Assembly (NCBI GenBank): GCA_964352735.1
Contig: CAYGTC010000001.1
Location: 62,001 to 126,000 of the forward strand
DNA: 64,000 nt
Origin: NORP309 sp964352735
GTDB taxonomy: Bacteria > Pseudomonadota > Gammaproteobacteria > Xanthomonadales > Marinicellaceae
Reading direction: 5' to 3'
Under the pieces are notes generated by a model. The model did no database searches, had not been told where the DNA came from, and saw nothing but the letters and a program-made list of their open reading frames with translations. Of this stretch, positions 19,227-28,764 are shown piece by piece (position 1 is the stretch's first letter; every line of letters begins with the position of its first letter). Position numbers and translations under genes: made by a program.

Positions 19227-21562
19227 GAGGCTTCTCCTGATTTAACTAGCACATTTAAAATGTCTGATCTTAAACCAACACACTTATTAACATGCACAGA
19301 ACCAGCAGGAAGTTTGTCATCAATATGAACGAATAGGCTTGATACTATGGAATCATCATTCCACTGTTGAGTCACTGTTACTGGATCACCCTCTGATAAA
19401 TGCAGTTTTTCTGCATCATTTGAATTAATACTCATGTTATCAGTACTGGCATGAACGGTATTTTGTAATGGCTCAGAGCGTCTGGTTAACATATCAATGT
19501 CATATATTGCCGTTTCATTGAATAAGGTCAATTCTTGAGCATCAAGATTTTTTACTTGACAGTCAGTATTGATCTGCCCTGAATGCACTTTGAGTTTAGC
19601 TACCTCAGCTGTTACTTCATCGATGGTTTCATAATCAAAACCTTTGACATTAAGTAAATTAGCCAAAACCCTCAATACCCTCCAACCTGGTTTACTGTCA
19701 GCAGGTAATTTTGCTGCAGCTCTGAATGATTGTGCTTGTGCAAAATTATTGTAAAAAGTACCGGCCACTTCACTGGCCAAGCCAATTGGCAATATGACGT
19801 CTGCAACCTGCTTCATGTTGTCATCAGCAAAACTACTGAATAACACAACACAATCTGCATCTTCTAATGTTGTATGGGCATGATAGGCATTATTAAAATC
19901 ATCATTTTCTGCTTGATAGATCACATATGACTTATTATTGCCTTGTAAAATATCATTGACATTGTTATGAGCACTCAGCCCACAAATTTCTGCTCCAACA
20001 CTATTGGCACCAGCCGCCATTTCATATACTTTGCCGTTGGTTTGATGTGACAACCACGCTGTCAAAGCCTTGATTAAATGAGCTTGCGGATGTTGGTTAC
20101 TGATTTGACCGATAACAAACAATACATTATGTTCTTTATCTAACAGTTTTTTTGCCAAATCATTCAAGTTTTCATCAGTGCTTTGAGCAAAAACCCAATC
20201 ACCCAGTTGACCAGTTGGCTTACTGCTTTTTAAGTCAGCAATACAATGTGCCAAAGAACCCAATCCTTTGACCCAATCAATTTGATTGCCAACATAGTGA
20301 TGAAACATGTTGAAATTAAAATGATAATTTTTTGGGTTAAAGGCAGACACTTTTGCATTATTCTTTAACCATGCCTGTCTTATTCTATGACCCAATATCG
20401 GTTGTTCATGGCCCACATTTGACCCAACTAAAACAATTTGATCACTATTTGCAATCTCATCCAATGACAAATCGACTCTTGGCAAACGATGGGCTTCACC
20501 AAAATCTGCTTGACCCAAACGGTAATCGATATTATTACAGCCCAATGCACTGAATAATTTATTCAATAAGTAGTATTCTTCAGCTGTTGATTGTGAACCC
20601 GATAAAACCGCAGTATTTTGAGGATCTGTGGCCTGTAATTTTCTTACAGCATTGTCCATTGCTGTTGACCAATCTACTGTTTTCCATTGACCGTTTTCTT
20701 TAATCATCGGGGAAGTTACACGGTCTTGTGCATCTTGACCCAATACACCATATCTATCACGGTCTGATATCCAAGCTTCATTCAGTGCCTCATTGTCCTT
20801 TGGCACCGTTCTTAATATTTTTCCGCGATTGGTGTGGTAGTAAAGATTTGAACCAATCGCATCATGCATCGAAACACCTTCAGCGGACATCAACTCCCAT
20901 GCTCTGGCTTTGAACCTAAAAGGTTTATTCGTTAAAGCGCCTACTGGGCATAAATCTATAATATTACCTGACATAACTGAATCGATGGATCGACCTACTG
21001 CCGTTCCAATTTGAGTACGATCACCACGTCCAATACCACCCAGTTCATCTGAGCCTGTTATTTCATCTAGAAAGCGAACGCAACGCGTACATGTGATACA
21101 ACGCGTCATATCTGTCGAAACTAAAGAACCAATGTCCTCATCAACAGCCACACGTTTAGAATCCACATAACGAGACACACCTCTACCATAACCCATGGAT
21201 ATATCTTGTAGCTCACATTCACCACCTTGGTCACATATTGGGCAATCTAAAGGATGATTGATGAGCAAAAACTCCATCACATTTCTTTGTGCATCAATGG
21301 CACGTTTTGATTTGGTAAAAACTTTCATGCCTGGAGCTACTGGTGTCGCACAGGCTGGCAATGGTTTTGGCACTTTTTCAACATCAACCATGCACATTCT
21401 ACAATTCGCTGCCACTGATAATTTTTTATGGTAGCAAAAACGAGGTATGGCAATGCCATTGTCATCAGCAGCCTCAATGACCATTGATCCTTTGGGAACA
21501 ACCATTGACTTATCGTCAATTTCAATTTCAACCATATTATCTGGTATACTATTTTCAGTCAT
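19223..21562 (-). CDS. nuoG: NADH-quinone oxidoreductase subunit G
   Basis: A 779-residue peripheral-arm subunit. The N-terminal 2Fe-2S domain shows FCYHKKLSVAANCRMCMVDV; next come HPLDCPICDQGGECELQD and TRCITCTRCVRFLDEITG for the 4Fe-4S clusters N4 and N5, then a molybdopterin-oxidoreductase-like fold without cofactor (WELMSAEGVSMHDAIGSNL). The length is between the 690-residue alphaproteobacterial and 908-residue E. coli forms. Its start shares one base with the nuoF stop (TAATG). Confidence 0.97.
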   Translation of the reverse strand: MTENSIPDNMVEIEIDDKSMVVPKGSMVIEAADDNGIAIPRFCYHKKLSVAANCRMCMVDVEKVPKPLPACATPVAPGMKVFTKSKRAIDAQRNVMEFLLINHPLDCPICDQGGECELQDISMGYGRGVSRYVDSKRVAVDEDIGSLVSTDMTRCITCTRCVRFLDEITGSDELGGIGRGDRTQIGTAVGRSIDSVMSGNIIDLCPVGALTNKPFRFKARAWELMSAEGVSMHDAIGSNLYYHTNRGKILRTVPKDNEALNEAWISDRDRYGVLGQDAQDRVTSPMIKENGQWKTVDWSTAMDNAVRKLQATDPQNTAVLSGSQSTAEEYYLLNKLFSALGCNNIDYRLGQADFGEAHRLPRVDLSLDEIANSDQIVLVGSNVGHEQPILGHRIRQAWLKNNAKVSAFNPKNYHFNFNMFHHYVGNQIDWVKGLGSLAHCIADLKSSKPTGQLGDWVFAQSTDENLNDLAKKLLDKEHNVLFVIGQISNQHPQAHLIKALTAWLSHQTNGKVYEMAAGANSVGAEICGLSAHNNVNDILQGNNKSYVIYQAENDDFNNAYHAHTTLEDADCVVLFSSFADDNMKQVADVILPIGLASEVAGTFYNNFAQAQSFRAAAKLPADSKPGWRVLRVLANLLNVKGFDYETIDEVTAEVAKLKVHSGQINTDCQVKNLDAQELTLFNETAIYDIDMLTRRSEPLQNTVHASTDNMSINSNDAEKLHLSEGDPVTVTQQWNDDSIVSSLFVHIDDKLPAGSVHVNKCVGLRSDILNVLVKSGEAS

Positions 21563-22842
21563 TATGATGCCTCCACCATAGAACGCTTGTGTTCAACATA
21601 ATATTCAAACTCATCCCAAAACTTTGCTAACAAACCTTGGACTGGCCATGCCGCTGCTTCTCCAAAAGCACAGATGGTATGGCCTTCAATTTGTCCAGCA
21701 GCTGTTCTTAACATTTCTATATCTTCTATGTTGGCTTTGCCATCAAGAATACGAGTCAATACCCGATACATCCAACCAGTACCTTCTCTACACGGTGTAC
21801 ATTGTCCGCATGACTCCATGTAATAGAATCTGGCCAATCTTTGACAGACTTTCACCATGCAAGTCGTATCATCCATGACAATAACGGCTCCTGAACCTAA
21901 TCCAGAGCCAGCCTGACCAATAGAATCGTAATCCATGGTTAAACTCATCATGGTATCAGCAGGCAAAACTTTCATCGAAGACCCGCCAGGAATAACTGCT
22001 TTTAATTTTCTACCAGGTTTCATGCCACCTGCCATTTCCAATAAATCTTTAAATGGTGTACCAAGAGGAATTTCAAAGTTACCAGGATTGGCCACATGTC
22101 CTGAAACCGAAAAACATTTAACACCACCATTATTGGGTTTACCCAATTCCAAAAACCAATCTGCGCCTTTTGTCATGATTAAAGGTACTGAAGAAAATGA
22201 TTCCGTATTATTAATGGTTGTTGGCTTACCATAGATACCGAAATTGGCTGGGAACGGAGGTTTGAATCGGGGTTGACCTTTCTTGCCTTCAAGCGATTCC
22301 ATCAAGGCTGTTTCTTCACCACAAATGTAGGCACCTGCGCCGATAACACCGTAACAATCAAAATCAATTCCAGAATCTTCAATGTTTTTACCCAATAAAC
22401 CAGCTTTGTATGCATCTTTTAAGGCTTGTTCAAAGGCCTCAAACGGTTCATGATGAAATTCACCACGTAAATAATTATAGCCAACTGTTGCGCCCATGGC
22501 ATATCCACCAATGGCCATGCCTTCAATGACTGCATGAGGGTTGTACCTTAAGATGTCTCTATCATGACAAGTGCCAGGTTCAGATTCATCAGAGTTACAC
22601 AAAACATACTTTTGTCCAGGTGCATTTTTCGGCATAAAGCTCCATTTCAACCCAGTCGGAAAACCAGCCCCTCCTCGCCCTCTGAGTGCAGATGCTTTAA
22701 CCGTATTGATGATCTCATCTTGATCAGTTTTTTCTGCCAAGATTTTTTTCCAAGCTTGATAACCTCCTCTGGATAGATAATTCTCCAAGCTAGGATCTTT
22801 ACCCGGGTTCAAGCTTACATTTACTACGTCCACTTGAGTCAT
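21562..22842 (-). CDS. nuoF: NADH-quinone oxidoreductase subunit F (NADH/FMN binding)
   Basis: A 426-residue flavoprotein that accepts hydride from NADH. The NADH site is RGRGGAGFPTGLKWSFMP, FMN binding is around CNSDESEPGTCHDRDILR and GAYICGEETALMESLEG, and cluster N3 is bound by SCGQCTPCREGTGW with a fourth cysteine in HTICAFGEAAAWP. It overlaps nuoE by 4 bp and nuoG by 1 bp. Confidence 0.98.
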   Translation of the reverse strand: MTQVDVVNVSLNPGKDPSLENYLSRGGYQAWKKILAEKTDQDEIINTVKASALRGRGGAGFPTGLKWSFMPKNAPGQKYVLCNSDESEPGTCHDRDILRYNPHAVIEGMAIGGYAMGATVGYNYLRGEFHHEPFEAFEQALKDAYKAGLLGKNIEDSGIDFDCYGVIGAGAYICGEETALMESLEGKKGQPRFKPPFPANFGIYGKPTTINNTESFSSVPLIMTKGADWFLELGKPNNGGVKCFSVSGHVANPGNFEIPLGTPFKDLLEMAGGMKPGRKLKAVIPGGSSMKVLPADTMMSLTMDYDSIGQAGSGLGSGAVIVMDDTTCMVKVCQRLARFYYMESCGQCTPCREGTGWMYRVLTRILDGKANIEDIEMLRTAAGQIEGHTICAFGEAAAWPVQGLLAKFWDEFEYYVEHKRSMVEAS

Positions 22843-23375
22843 GATGATTTCTCCACTAACTTAGCCAAAAGTTCATCAATGCTATCTTTTGTCAAATACT
22901 CATGATAGTGACCATCGATCAACATCACCGGAGCACCAACACAAGCCGCCACACATTCTTCTTCTTTAACCAAAGTTATGCGTCCATCCTCTGTAGTTTG
23001 ACCCAGTTTTATGCCCAATTTTTCCTCAGCGTACTTAACGACATCTTCTGCACCATTAAGCATACATGAAATATTGGTACAAATTGCCACCTTATGCTCT
23101 CCACATGGCTCGGTAAAAAACATACTGTAAAAACTCGCTGCCTCATAAACCCAAATGGCAGGAATCTCCAAATATTGAGCGACAGCTTGCATAATTTCTT
23201 GACTCAACCAACCACCGTTTTGCTCTTGTGCAGCATGCAAAGAACCAATCACGGCTGATCGTCGTTGATCACTTGGGTATTTAGTCAACCAGTGATCTAT
23301 GGTTGTTTTTGTCTCAGCCGACAACAGTTCATTGGCTAAGGTTTTATCATTATCTTGTGGATTTACTTGATACAT
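22839..23375 (-). CDS. nuoE: NADH-quinone oxidoreductase subunit E
   Basis: A 178-residue thioredoxin-fold 2Fe-2S subunit (cluster N1a). The four cysteine ligands lie in CTNISCML and EEECVAACVGAPVM. The helical N-terminus, with AVIGSLHAAQEQNGGWLSQEIMQAVA, is typical. Its start shares one base with the nuoD stop and its end overlaps nuoF by 4 bp. Confidence 0.97.
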   Translation of the reverse strand: MYQVNPQDNDKTLANELLSAETKTTIDHWLTKYPSDQRRSAVIGSLHAAQEQNGGWLSQEIMQAVAQYLEIPAIWVYEAASFYSMFFTEPCGEHKVAICTNISCMLNGAEDVVKYAEEKLGIKLGQTTEDGRITLVKEEECVAACVGAPVMLIDGHYHEYLTKDSIDELLAKLVEKSS

Positions 23376-24628
23376 TATCTATCAATCTCCCCGAATACTA
23401 TATCCATTGTACCAATCACTGATACAACATCTGCTAACATTGAACCCTTAACCATTTCATTCATGGCTGATAAATGGGCAAAACCTGGAGCACGCACTTT
23501 CATTCTGAATGGTTTATTGGAGTCATCTGCAACCAAATACACACCAAACTCTCCTTTTGGTGCTTCAACAGCTGAATAAACCTCGCCTTTGGGAACAGTG
23601 TAACCTTCAGTAAACAATTTAAAATGGTGAATCAATGACTCCATGTCATTTTTCATATCATCTCTATTGGGTGGTGCAATTTTGTAGTCATCAAGCATCA
23701 CCGGACCAGGATTTTCTCTCAGCCATTTGATGCATTGTTTGATGATTCTGTTGGACTGTATCATTTCTTCCATACGTACCAAATAACGATCATAACAATC
23801 GCCATTAACACCTACTGGCACATCAAAGTCCAATTTATCATAAGCAGCATAAGTTTGTTTTTTACGTAAATCCCAAGCGATACCAGAGCCTCTTAACATC
23901 GGCCCAGTAAAACCCATCTGTAAAGCGCGTTCTGGACTGACCACTCCGATACCAACAGTTCGTTGTTTCCAGATACGATTGTCTGTTAATAATGTGTTGT
24001 ATTCTGCCACTTTTTCTGGAAAGTAATCAGTAAAATGGTCTAAGAAATCCAACATGGAACCTTCTCGCCAAGCATTAACATCTTTCAATACTTTACCTTT
24101 GGTCCATTTACTTTCTGCGTGTTTTGGCATGTACTTAGGTAAATCACGATAAACACCACCTGGGCGATAATATGTTGCATGCATACGTGCACCAGAAACC
24201 GCTTCATAACAATCCATTAAATATTCCCTTTCTCTGAATGCGTAGAGAAACAAAGTCATGGCTCCCAGATCCAATCCATGTGTACCAACCCACATCAAGT
24301 GATTTAATATTCTGGTGATTTCATCAAACATGGTACGGATGTACTGTGCTCTGATTGGGGCTTCAATATTGAGCAGCTTTTCTATCGCACGAACATAACC
24401 ATGTTCGTTACACATCATCGATACATAATCCAATCTGTCCATATAACCAATACTGTGGTTAAATGGTTTAGACTCTGCTAACTTTTCAGTACCCCGATGT
24501 AAAAGTCCAACATGGGGATCAGCATGAACGACAACTTCACCATCCATTTCTAAAATCAGGCGCAATACTCCATGAGCTGCCGGATGTTGAGGACCAAAGT
24601 TAATGGTATAATTTTTAATCTCGGACAT
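23375..24628 (-). CDS. nuoD: NADH-quinone oxidoreductase subunit D
   Basis: A 417-residue 49-kDa-type subunit that lines the quinone site. The start NFGPQHPAAHGVLRLILEMDGE, GLLHRGTEKLAE, YVSMMCNEH and the end DVVSVIGTMDIVFGEIDR are all diagnostic. NuoC and NuoD are separate proteins here, unlike the NuoCD fusion of E. coli. The start shares one base with the nuoC stop. Confidence 0.98.
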   Translation of the reverse strand: MSEIKNYTINFGPQHPAAHGVLRLILEMDGEVVVHADPHVGLLHRGTEKLAESKPFNHSIGYMDRLDYVSMMCNEHGYVRAIEKLLNIEAPIRAQYIRTMFDEITRILNHLMWVGTHGLDLGAMTLFLYAFREREYLMDCYEAVSGARMHATYYRPGGVYRDLPKYMPKHAESKWTKGKVLKDVNAWREGSMLDFLDHFTDYFPEKVAEYNTLLTDNRIWKQRTVGIGVVSPERALQMGFTGPMLRGSGIAWDLRKKQTYAAYDKLDFDVPVGVNGDCYDRYLVRMEEMIQSNRIIKQCIKWLRENPGPVMLDDYKIAPPNRDDMKNDMESLIHHFKLFTEGYTVPKGEVYSAVEAPKGEFGVYLVADDSNKPFRMKVRAPGFAHLSAMNEMVKGSMLADVVSVIGTMDIVFGEIDR

Positions 24629-25344
24629 TAACTATCCTCCTCTAATTGTTCTTGATTTTCTGCATATCGAGCATCTTTTCTAACGGTTTTAGGTATGGTG
24701 ACACGTGGCTCAATAGAAACAGGTTGATAAACAACCCTACCCTTTTCCTCGTCATAACGCACTTCAACATTTCCAACCAGTGGAAAATCTTTTCTGAATG
24801 GATGACCAACAAAACCATAATCCGTTAAAATTCTGCGCAAATCTGGATGACCGACAAAAATAATGCCAAATAAGTCGAATGCCTCCCTTTCGAACCAATC
24901 AACTCCCGACCATATTTTCACCAGTGATGGCACTGCCAACACGCCAGTATCAGGAGCATAACATTTGACTCTAAGTCTCACATTGAGTTCTATGGAGAGT
25001 AAGTGTATAACTACAGCAAAACGTCGTTCTTTTAATTCAGTCTTTCGTTCTTCCCATGAAAACCTTCCGGGGCCTTTTGCTTTAATGCCCCGACTGAAAC
25101 CTGTACTACTGACATCATCAGTTTGCCATTCGGATTCACCAAACGTTAAATAGTCAATGCCGCACAAATCAATTAATTGTTGGAAAGAGAATTGTGCATC
25201 ATCTCTTAATTCTTGACACACTTGCTGCCAGTTTTCAGGTGATACTTCACAAGTAATTTCACCATGCTGGCTAACAACAGACGTTACTAAATCACCAAAA
25301 TGTGATTTGAGTTTCTTTTCCAGACTCACTTTATTGTTATTCAT
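24628..25344 (-). CDS. nuoC: NADH-quinone oxidoreductase subunit C
   Basis: A 238-residue 30-kDa-type subunit of the hydrophilic arm. The signature WFEREAFDLFGIIFVGHPDLRRILTDYGFVGHPFRKDFPL is present. Residues 60-95 contain a hydrophilic insert (ESEWQTDDVSSTGFSRG), a little longer than in many homologues. It follows nuoB by 12 bp and touches nuoD. Confidence 0.97.
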   Translation of the reverse strand: MNNNKVSLEKKLKSHFGDLVTSVVSQHGEITCEVSPENWQQVCQELRDDAQFSFQQLIDLCGIDYLTFGESEWQTDDVSSTGFSRGIKAKGPGRFSWEERKTELKERRFAVVIHLLSIELNVRLRVKCYAPDTGVLAVPSLVKIWSGVDWFEREAFDLFGIIFVGHPDLRRILTDYGFVGHPFRKDFPLVGNVEVRYDEEKGRVVYQPVSIEPRVTIPKTVRKDARYAENQEQLEEDS

Positions 25345-25356
25345 AAATTTTAATCA

Positions 25357-25911
25357 CTAAGTTCTTGCAATAGTGTTGGTTCTTTTGATTTTTTTCTGCA
25401 ACTGTAGCAAACCATAAATCAAAGCTTCTGCTGTTGGTGGGCAACCTGGTACATAAACGTCTACCGGAACCACTCGATCGCAGCCTCTAACGACAGCATA
25501 AGAATAGTGATAATAACCACCACCGTTGGCGCATGACCCCATAGAAACGACATATTTTGGATCAGCCATTTGGTCATAAACCTTACGCAAAGCTGGCGCC
25601 ATTTTATTCACCAATGTACCTGCCACAATCATCACATCTGATTGTCGAGGTGATGGTCTAAAAATAATACCAAATCTATCAAGATCATATCTGGCACCAC
25701 CTGCTTGCATCATTTCAACTGCACAACAGGCCAAACCAAAAGTCATTGGCCACATTGAACCTGTTCTAGCCCAACCAATAACATCATCTAAACTACCGGT
25801 AAAAAAACCTTTATTATCAAAACCTTGATCAACAAAGGGCTGTGTAATTTTATCAACAACACCTTGCTCAAGCTGAGAAAAGTCCGTAGATGTATTTTTT
25901 GTTACTCCCAT
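25357..25911 (-). CDS. nuoB: NADH-quinone oxidoreductase subunit B
   Basis: Taken from the ATG at 25911, 184 residues; a GTG at 25932 would add 7 residues but lacks a ribosome site, whereas AAGGAG lies 7 nt before the ATG. The PSST subunit binds cluster N2: GLACCAVEMMQAG has the unusual adjacent cysteines, with the others in SMGSCANGGG and YVPGCPPTAEALIYG. The chosen start overlaps the end of nuoA by 10 bp. Confidence 0.97.
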   Translation of the reverse strand: MGVTKNTSTDFSQLEQGVVDKITQPFVDQGFDNKGFFTGSLDDVIGWARTGSMWPMTFGLACCAVEMMQAGGARYDLDRFGIIFRPSPRQSDVMIVAGTLVNKMAPALRKVYDQMADPKYVVSMGSCANGGGYYHYSYAVVRGCDRVVPVDVYVPGCPPTAEALIYGLLQLQKKIKRTNTIART

Positions 25912-26258
25912 TCTAGAGCTCCTTTCTTCCACTCATAAATAAAGCCGATCACCAGAATCAATAAAAACAGAAACATTGAAACCAGTCCAAAAGCACCCAA
26001 TGTGTCTAATACAACTGCCCAAGGAAAAAGAAATGCGATCTCCAAATCAAATATGATAAACAATATAGCCACCAAATAATAACGTACATCAAACTTCATG
26101 TGCGCATCGTCAAATGCTTCAAAGCCACATTCATATGCAGAAGTTTTTTCTTTATTGGTATTTTTGGGTCCAAGAATATAGCCCACAGATAAAAGAACAA
26201 GACCCAAGCCTATGGCCACGGTCAAGAACATCAACACTGGAAAGTATTCAGCCAGCAT
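25902..26258 (-). CDS. nuoA: NADH-quinone oxidoreductase subunit A
   Basis: A 118-residue membrane subunit with three helices. KTSAYECGFEAFDDAHMKFDVRYYLVAILFIIFDLEIAFLFPWA is the conserved loop and second helix. It is the first gene of the 14-gene operon; 138 bp separate it from the tRNA-Leu gene upstream and must hold the promoter unless the transcript reads through from secG. Confidence 0.97.
   Translation of the reverse strand: MLAEYFPVLMFLTVAIGLGLVLLSVGYILGPKNTNKEKTSAYECGFEAFDDAHMKFDVRYYLVAILFIIFDLEIAFLFPWAVVLDTLGAFGLVSMFLFLLILVIGFIYEWKKGALEWE
25919..25924 (-). promoter_or_regulatory. Ribosome binding site that decides the nuoB start
   Basis: AAGGAG on the minus strand, inside the 3' end of nuoA, is 7 nt from the ATG at 25911 and is the reason for preferring that start over the upstream GTG. 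Confidence 0.7.
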
Positions 26259-26329
26259 AAACTACCCCTATTAAGACCAACATTAACACAATATATAACG
26301 ATAATGCTGTCTGGTTTTGACATTATATA

Positions 26330-26347
26330 TAGAGAGATGACTCTCTA
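26330..26347 (-). other. Hairpin between tRNA-Leu and nuoA
   Basis: A perfect 7-bp stem, TAGAGAG/CTCTCTA, with a 4-nt loop lies 50 bp after the tRNA 3' end and 70 bp before nuoA. It is followed on the minus strand by TATATAAT rather than a T-run. It may help end or process the tRNA transcript. Confidence 0.4.
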
Positions 26348-26396
26348 ACCCTCGAGAATAACTTTATTTCAATAATAATTACGTTTATTAAAATAT

Positions 26397-26483
26397 TGGT
26401 GCCGACGGCCGGACTCGAACCGGCACGACCGTTAGGTCACTACCCCCTCAAGGTAGCGTGTCTACCAATTTCACCACGTCGGC
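26397..26483 (-). tRNA. tRNA-Leu (anticodon GAG)
   Basis: On the minus strand GCCGACG...CGTCGGC form the acceptor stem and the CCA end is encoded (TGGT at 26397-26400 on the plus strand). The anticodon arm CTACCTTGAGGGGGTAG has GAG in the loop. A long variable arm (TGACCTAACGGTCG) marks it as a class II tRNA, and the T arm GCCGGTTCGAGTCCGGC is intact. It reads CUC/CUU leucine codons. Its position between secG and the nuo operon is the classic gammaproteobacterial arrangement. Confidence 0.97.
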
Positions 26484-26737
26484 GCACCAATCGTAACTGC
26501 TTGACAGCCAGTTACTTTTTTTTAAAGCCGTTCTATTGAGATTTTGCATTTAATGATAACTTAATCTATATTCAGAAAATTCAGATTCTCAGCTGATCAT
26601 TCTTAAAAGCACTCTAATGAGTTTGATTAATCATATAATACGATTAATACCTATCATTTAAATTTTTCATCATTTATATTAAATCTCTAGCATTGCTCTA
26701 AATTTAACTGTGAAGCAAATCAGTTTTATTAACTGAT

Positions 26738-27316
26738 TTAACCTTCTCCCTCAATTTTATCTTCAACTTTTTTAACTTTGTCATCAACTGAATCCTTAAG
26801 TGCTTCAGCTTTTTGATCAACTTCTGATTTCACCTCATCAACTTTTTGCTCGATGCTGTTTTTTACATCAGAAGTTAATCCATTGATGTCAACTGCATCT
26901 TTATCCAGATTTGATCCAGCATTATCGCTTGATGTTTTTTCGTTCAAAACAGGAACATCAGATGTTTGATCCGTATTGTCAGCGCCTTCTGTACTGATCA
27001 TCTCAGGCACATCTGTATCAGCTGTAGTATCAAGGGTTCCAACCACACCCAAATCAACTTCGCCAGTTGCTGCTGCGGTAAATTCCCTGTTAGCATTAAC
27101 AGCCATCATCATACTGATAGCAAAGAATAGAAAAGCTAAAATCATGGTCGTTTTGGTCAGAAAATTACCTGAACCTTTTGCACCAAAAACTGTAGACGAA
27201 GCACCAGAACCAAAGGCTGAACCGGCAGTTGCTCCCGTTCCTTTTTGCACCAAAATAAAGGCGATCATGGCAACCACGATTAAAACGAAAAATATTAACA
27301 ATATATTAATTGACAT
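26738..27316 (-). CDS. secG: Preprotein translocase subunit SecG, with a long charged tail
   Basis: A 192-residue protein. The first 80 residues are a standard SecG: helix 1 (INILLIFFVLIVVAMIAFILVQ), the KGTGATAGSAFGSGASSTVFGAKGSGNFLTKTT loop, and helix 2 (MILAFLFFAISMMMAVNA). SecG assists protein export through SecYEG. The last 110 residues are unusual: an acidic, Thr/Asp/Glu-rich linker and then a Lys/Glu/Asp/Val repeat (KVDEVKSEVDQKAEALKDSV and similar) that should form an amphipathic coiled coil. Typical SecG is 75-130 residues. It lies 46 bp after tpiA. Confidence 0.95.
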   Translation of the reverse strand: MSINILLIFFVLIVVAMIAFILVQKGTGATAGSAFGSGASSTVFGAKGSGNFLTKTTMILAFLFFAISMMMAVNANREFTAAATGEVDLGVVGTLDTTADTDVPEMISTEGADNTDQTSDVPVLNEKTSSDNAGSNLDKDAVDINGLTSDVKNSIEQKVDEVKSEVDQKAEALKDSVDDKVKKVEDKIEGEG

Positions 27317-27362
27317 TTTTAAAACTCACTTAGTAATAAATTAAATCATCACAATCAACTGA

Positions 27363-28124
27363 TCAGGACAATTCTTCTGCTTGTTGACATATGGCAAGAA
27401 AATCTTCACTGGTTAGAGAGGCACCTCCTATCAAACCACCGTCAATATCTTGCATGGAAAATAACTCTTTGGCATTACTGCCTTTGACACTACCGCCATA
27501 AAGTATTGGTACAATTTGCGCTATTGTATCATTTTTCAAGGACAAAAGAGAACGAATAAATGCGTGAACCTCTTGAGCTTGTTCAGAACTTGCAGTTTGG
27601 CCCGTTCCAATAGCCCAGACTGGTTCATATGCAATCACGGCATTTGCAAAACCCTCTATACCAACATGATTTATGACTGCATTAATTTGTTCAGCAATCA
27701 CATCTTTTGTAATGCCTTGCTTTCTTTCTTCTAAGGTTTCACCACAGCACAATACTGGCTTTAATCCACCTGTGAGCGCAGCCTGGAACTTTTGTGCAAC
27801 TGCACCATCATTTTCATGAAAGAAGCTTCTTCTCTCTGAATGGCCTAACAAGACCATGTCGCAACCACAATCGATCAACATATCTGCAGAAATCTCGCCA
27901 GTATATGCGCCAGAACTGTGTTCACTGATTGTCTGACCTCCAACAATAATCGACTCCCCAGACAAACTCACCACTTCTGAAACATACACAAATGGAGGAA
28001 ACACGGCGACATCATAACTCCTGTCTTCAGACAATCCCTGCTTAATTTCAGAAACCAAATGTCCAATCATACCTTTTGAACCATTCAATTTCCAATTCCC
28101 AGCAACCAATAATTTTCTTGTCAT
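27363..28124 (-). CDS. tpiA: Triosephosphate isomerase
   Basis: A 253-residue glycolytic enzyme interconverting dihydroxyacetone phosphate and glyceraldehyde 3-phosphate. Catalytic residues are visible: N10 and K12 in GNWKLNG, the histidine in LLGHSERR, the glutamate in AYEPVWAIGTG, and the phosphate loop ILYGGSVKG. The order tpiA-secG-tRNA-Leu is conserved in gammaproteobacteria. A promoter with a consensus -10 is seen at 28153-28181. Confidence 0.98.
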   Translation of the reverse strand: MTRKLLVAGNWKLNGSKGMIGHLVSEIKQGLSEDRSYDVAVFPPFVYVSEVVSLSGESIIVGGQTISEHSSGAYTGEISADMLIDCGCDMVLLGHSERRSFFHENDGAVAQKFQAALTGGLKPVLCCGETLEERKQGITKDVIAEQINAVINHVGIEGFANAVIAYEPVWAIGTGQTASSEQAQEVHAFIRSLLSLKNDTIAQIVPILYGGSVKGSNAKELFSMQDIDGGLIGGASLTSEDFLAICQQAEELS

Positions 28125-28443
28125 AAATATTCATCTAGAGCAAAACCTGCGCATTATAATACAATAATACTTGGACTTGAATGAAAATCTAACAACAATG
28201 GCATATTTATACTCACCGAAGTTTGGGAATGAAAAGTAAATTTAAGAAAATCGAACGCAGAGCAAGACAAACATTGAGAATTATTAACACTTAAAACCAG
28301 TCAACCCTCTGTAAAAAACACACATTGACAGAACACACATGAAAATACTTAATCAGCAAAAACCTTATAAATAACAAAAAAGAGCCATTAAGACATTTAA
28401 TTTATCAAAATAGACTCAAATTATATTTTTGAATTCAAATAAA
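28125..28443. other. Non-coding stretch: tpiA promoter and CDGSH 3' region
   Basis: The 319 bp hold the tpiA promoter at the low end and the downstream flank of the CDGSH gene at the high end. No open frame with a ribosome site, no RNA gene and no convincing terminator hairpin was seen in the rest. Confidence 0.5.
28153..28181 (-). promoter_or_regulatory. Sigma-70-type promoter for tpiA-secG
   Basis: On the minus strand a perfect TATAAT (28158-28153) lies 17 nt after TTCAAG (28181-28176), a 3/6 match to the -35 box. Its -10 box is about 30 bp before the tpiA ATG. Confidence 0.5.
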
Positions 28444-28680
28444 TTAATCAAAATGAGAACCATCACAATAAGGTGGGTTTTTAGTTTTTTTGCAACCACA
28501 TAAGCGAATATAACCGCTTTCACCTATGTTGAATTTTACTGGCAAGAAATCAGTGCCTTTATGTGAACCATCACAATAGGGTTGATTTTTACTTCGACCA
28601 CATGCGCACCAATAAAAATCTTCTCCAGCATCAAGCATGGCATTATAGGGCCCATTTTTAGGACAATCAGGTTTTTTCAT
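28444..28680 (-). CDS. Twin CDGSH iron-sulfur domain protein
   Basis: A 78-residue protein made of two CDGSH units. Unit 1 has C25, C27, C36 and H40 (CACGRSKNQPYCDGSH); unit 2 has C61, C63, C72 and H76 (CGCKKTKNPPYCDGSH). Each 3-Cys/1-His set should bind a redox-active 2Fe-2S cluster, as in mitoNEET and its bacterial relatives. There is no membrane anchor. It lies 84 bp downstream of the ferredoxin-reductase-globin fusion on the same strand, so a link in electron transfer or in sensing is plausible. The specific function is unknown. Confidence 0.9.
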   Translation of the reverse strand: MKKPDCPKNGPYNAMLDAGEDFYWCACGRSKNQPYCDGSHKGTDFLPVKFNIGESGYIRLCGCKKTKNPPYCDGSHFD

Positions 28681-28764
28681 CTTTTTTCCTCAGTTTTCAA
28701 AAATCTTGTTCGATGACAAAAAAATCAATACAAACTTTATCATTACGTCAATCAACCCAAATAA

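Noticed and set aside
26484..26737. Second tRNA gene (tRNA-Met) after secG
   Set aside because: Some gammaproteobacteria have one here, but no cloverleaf could be formed in these 254 bp.
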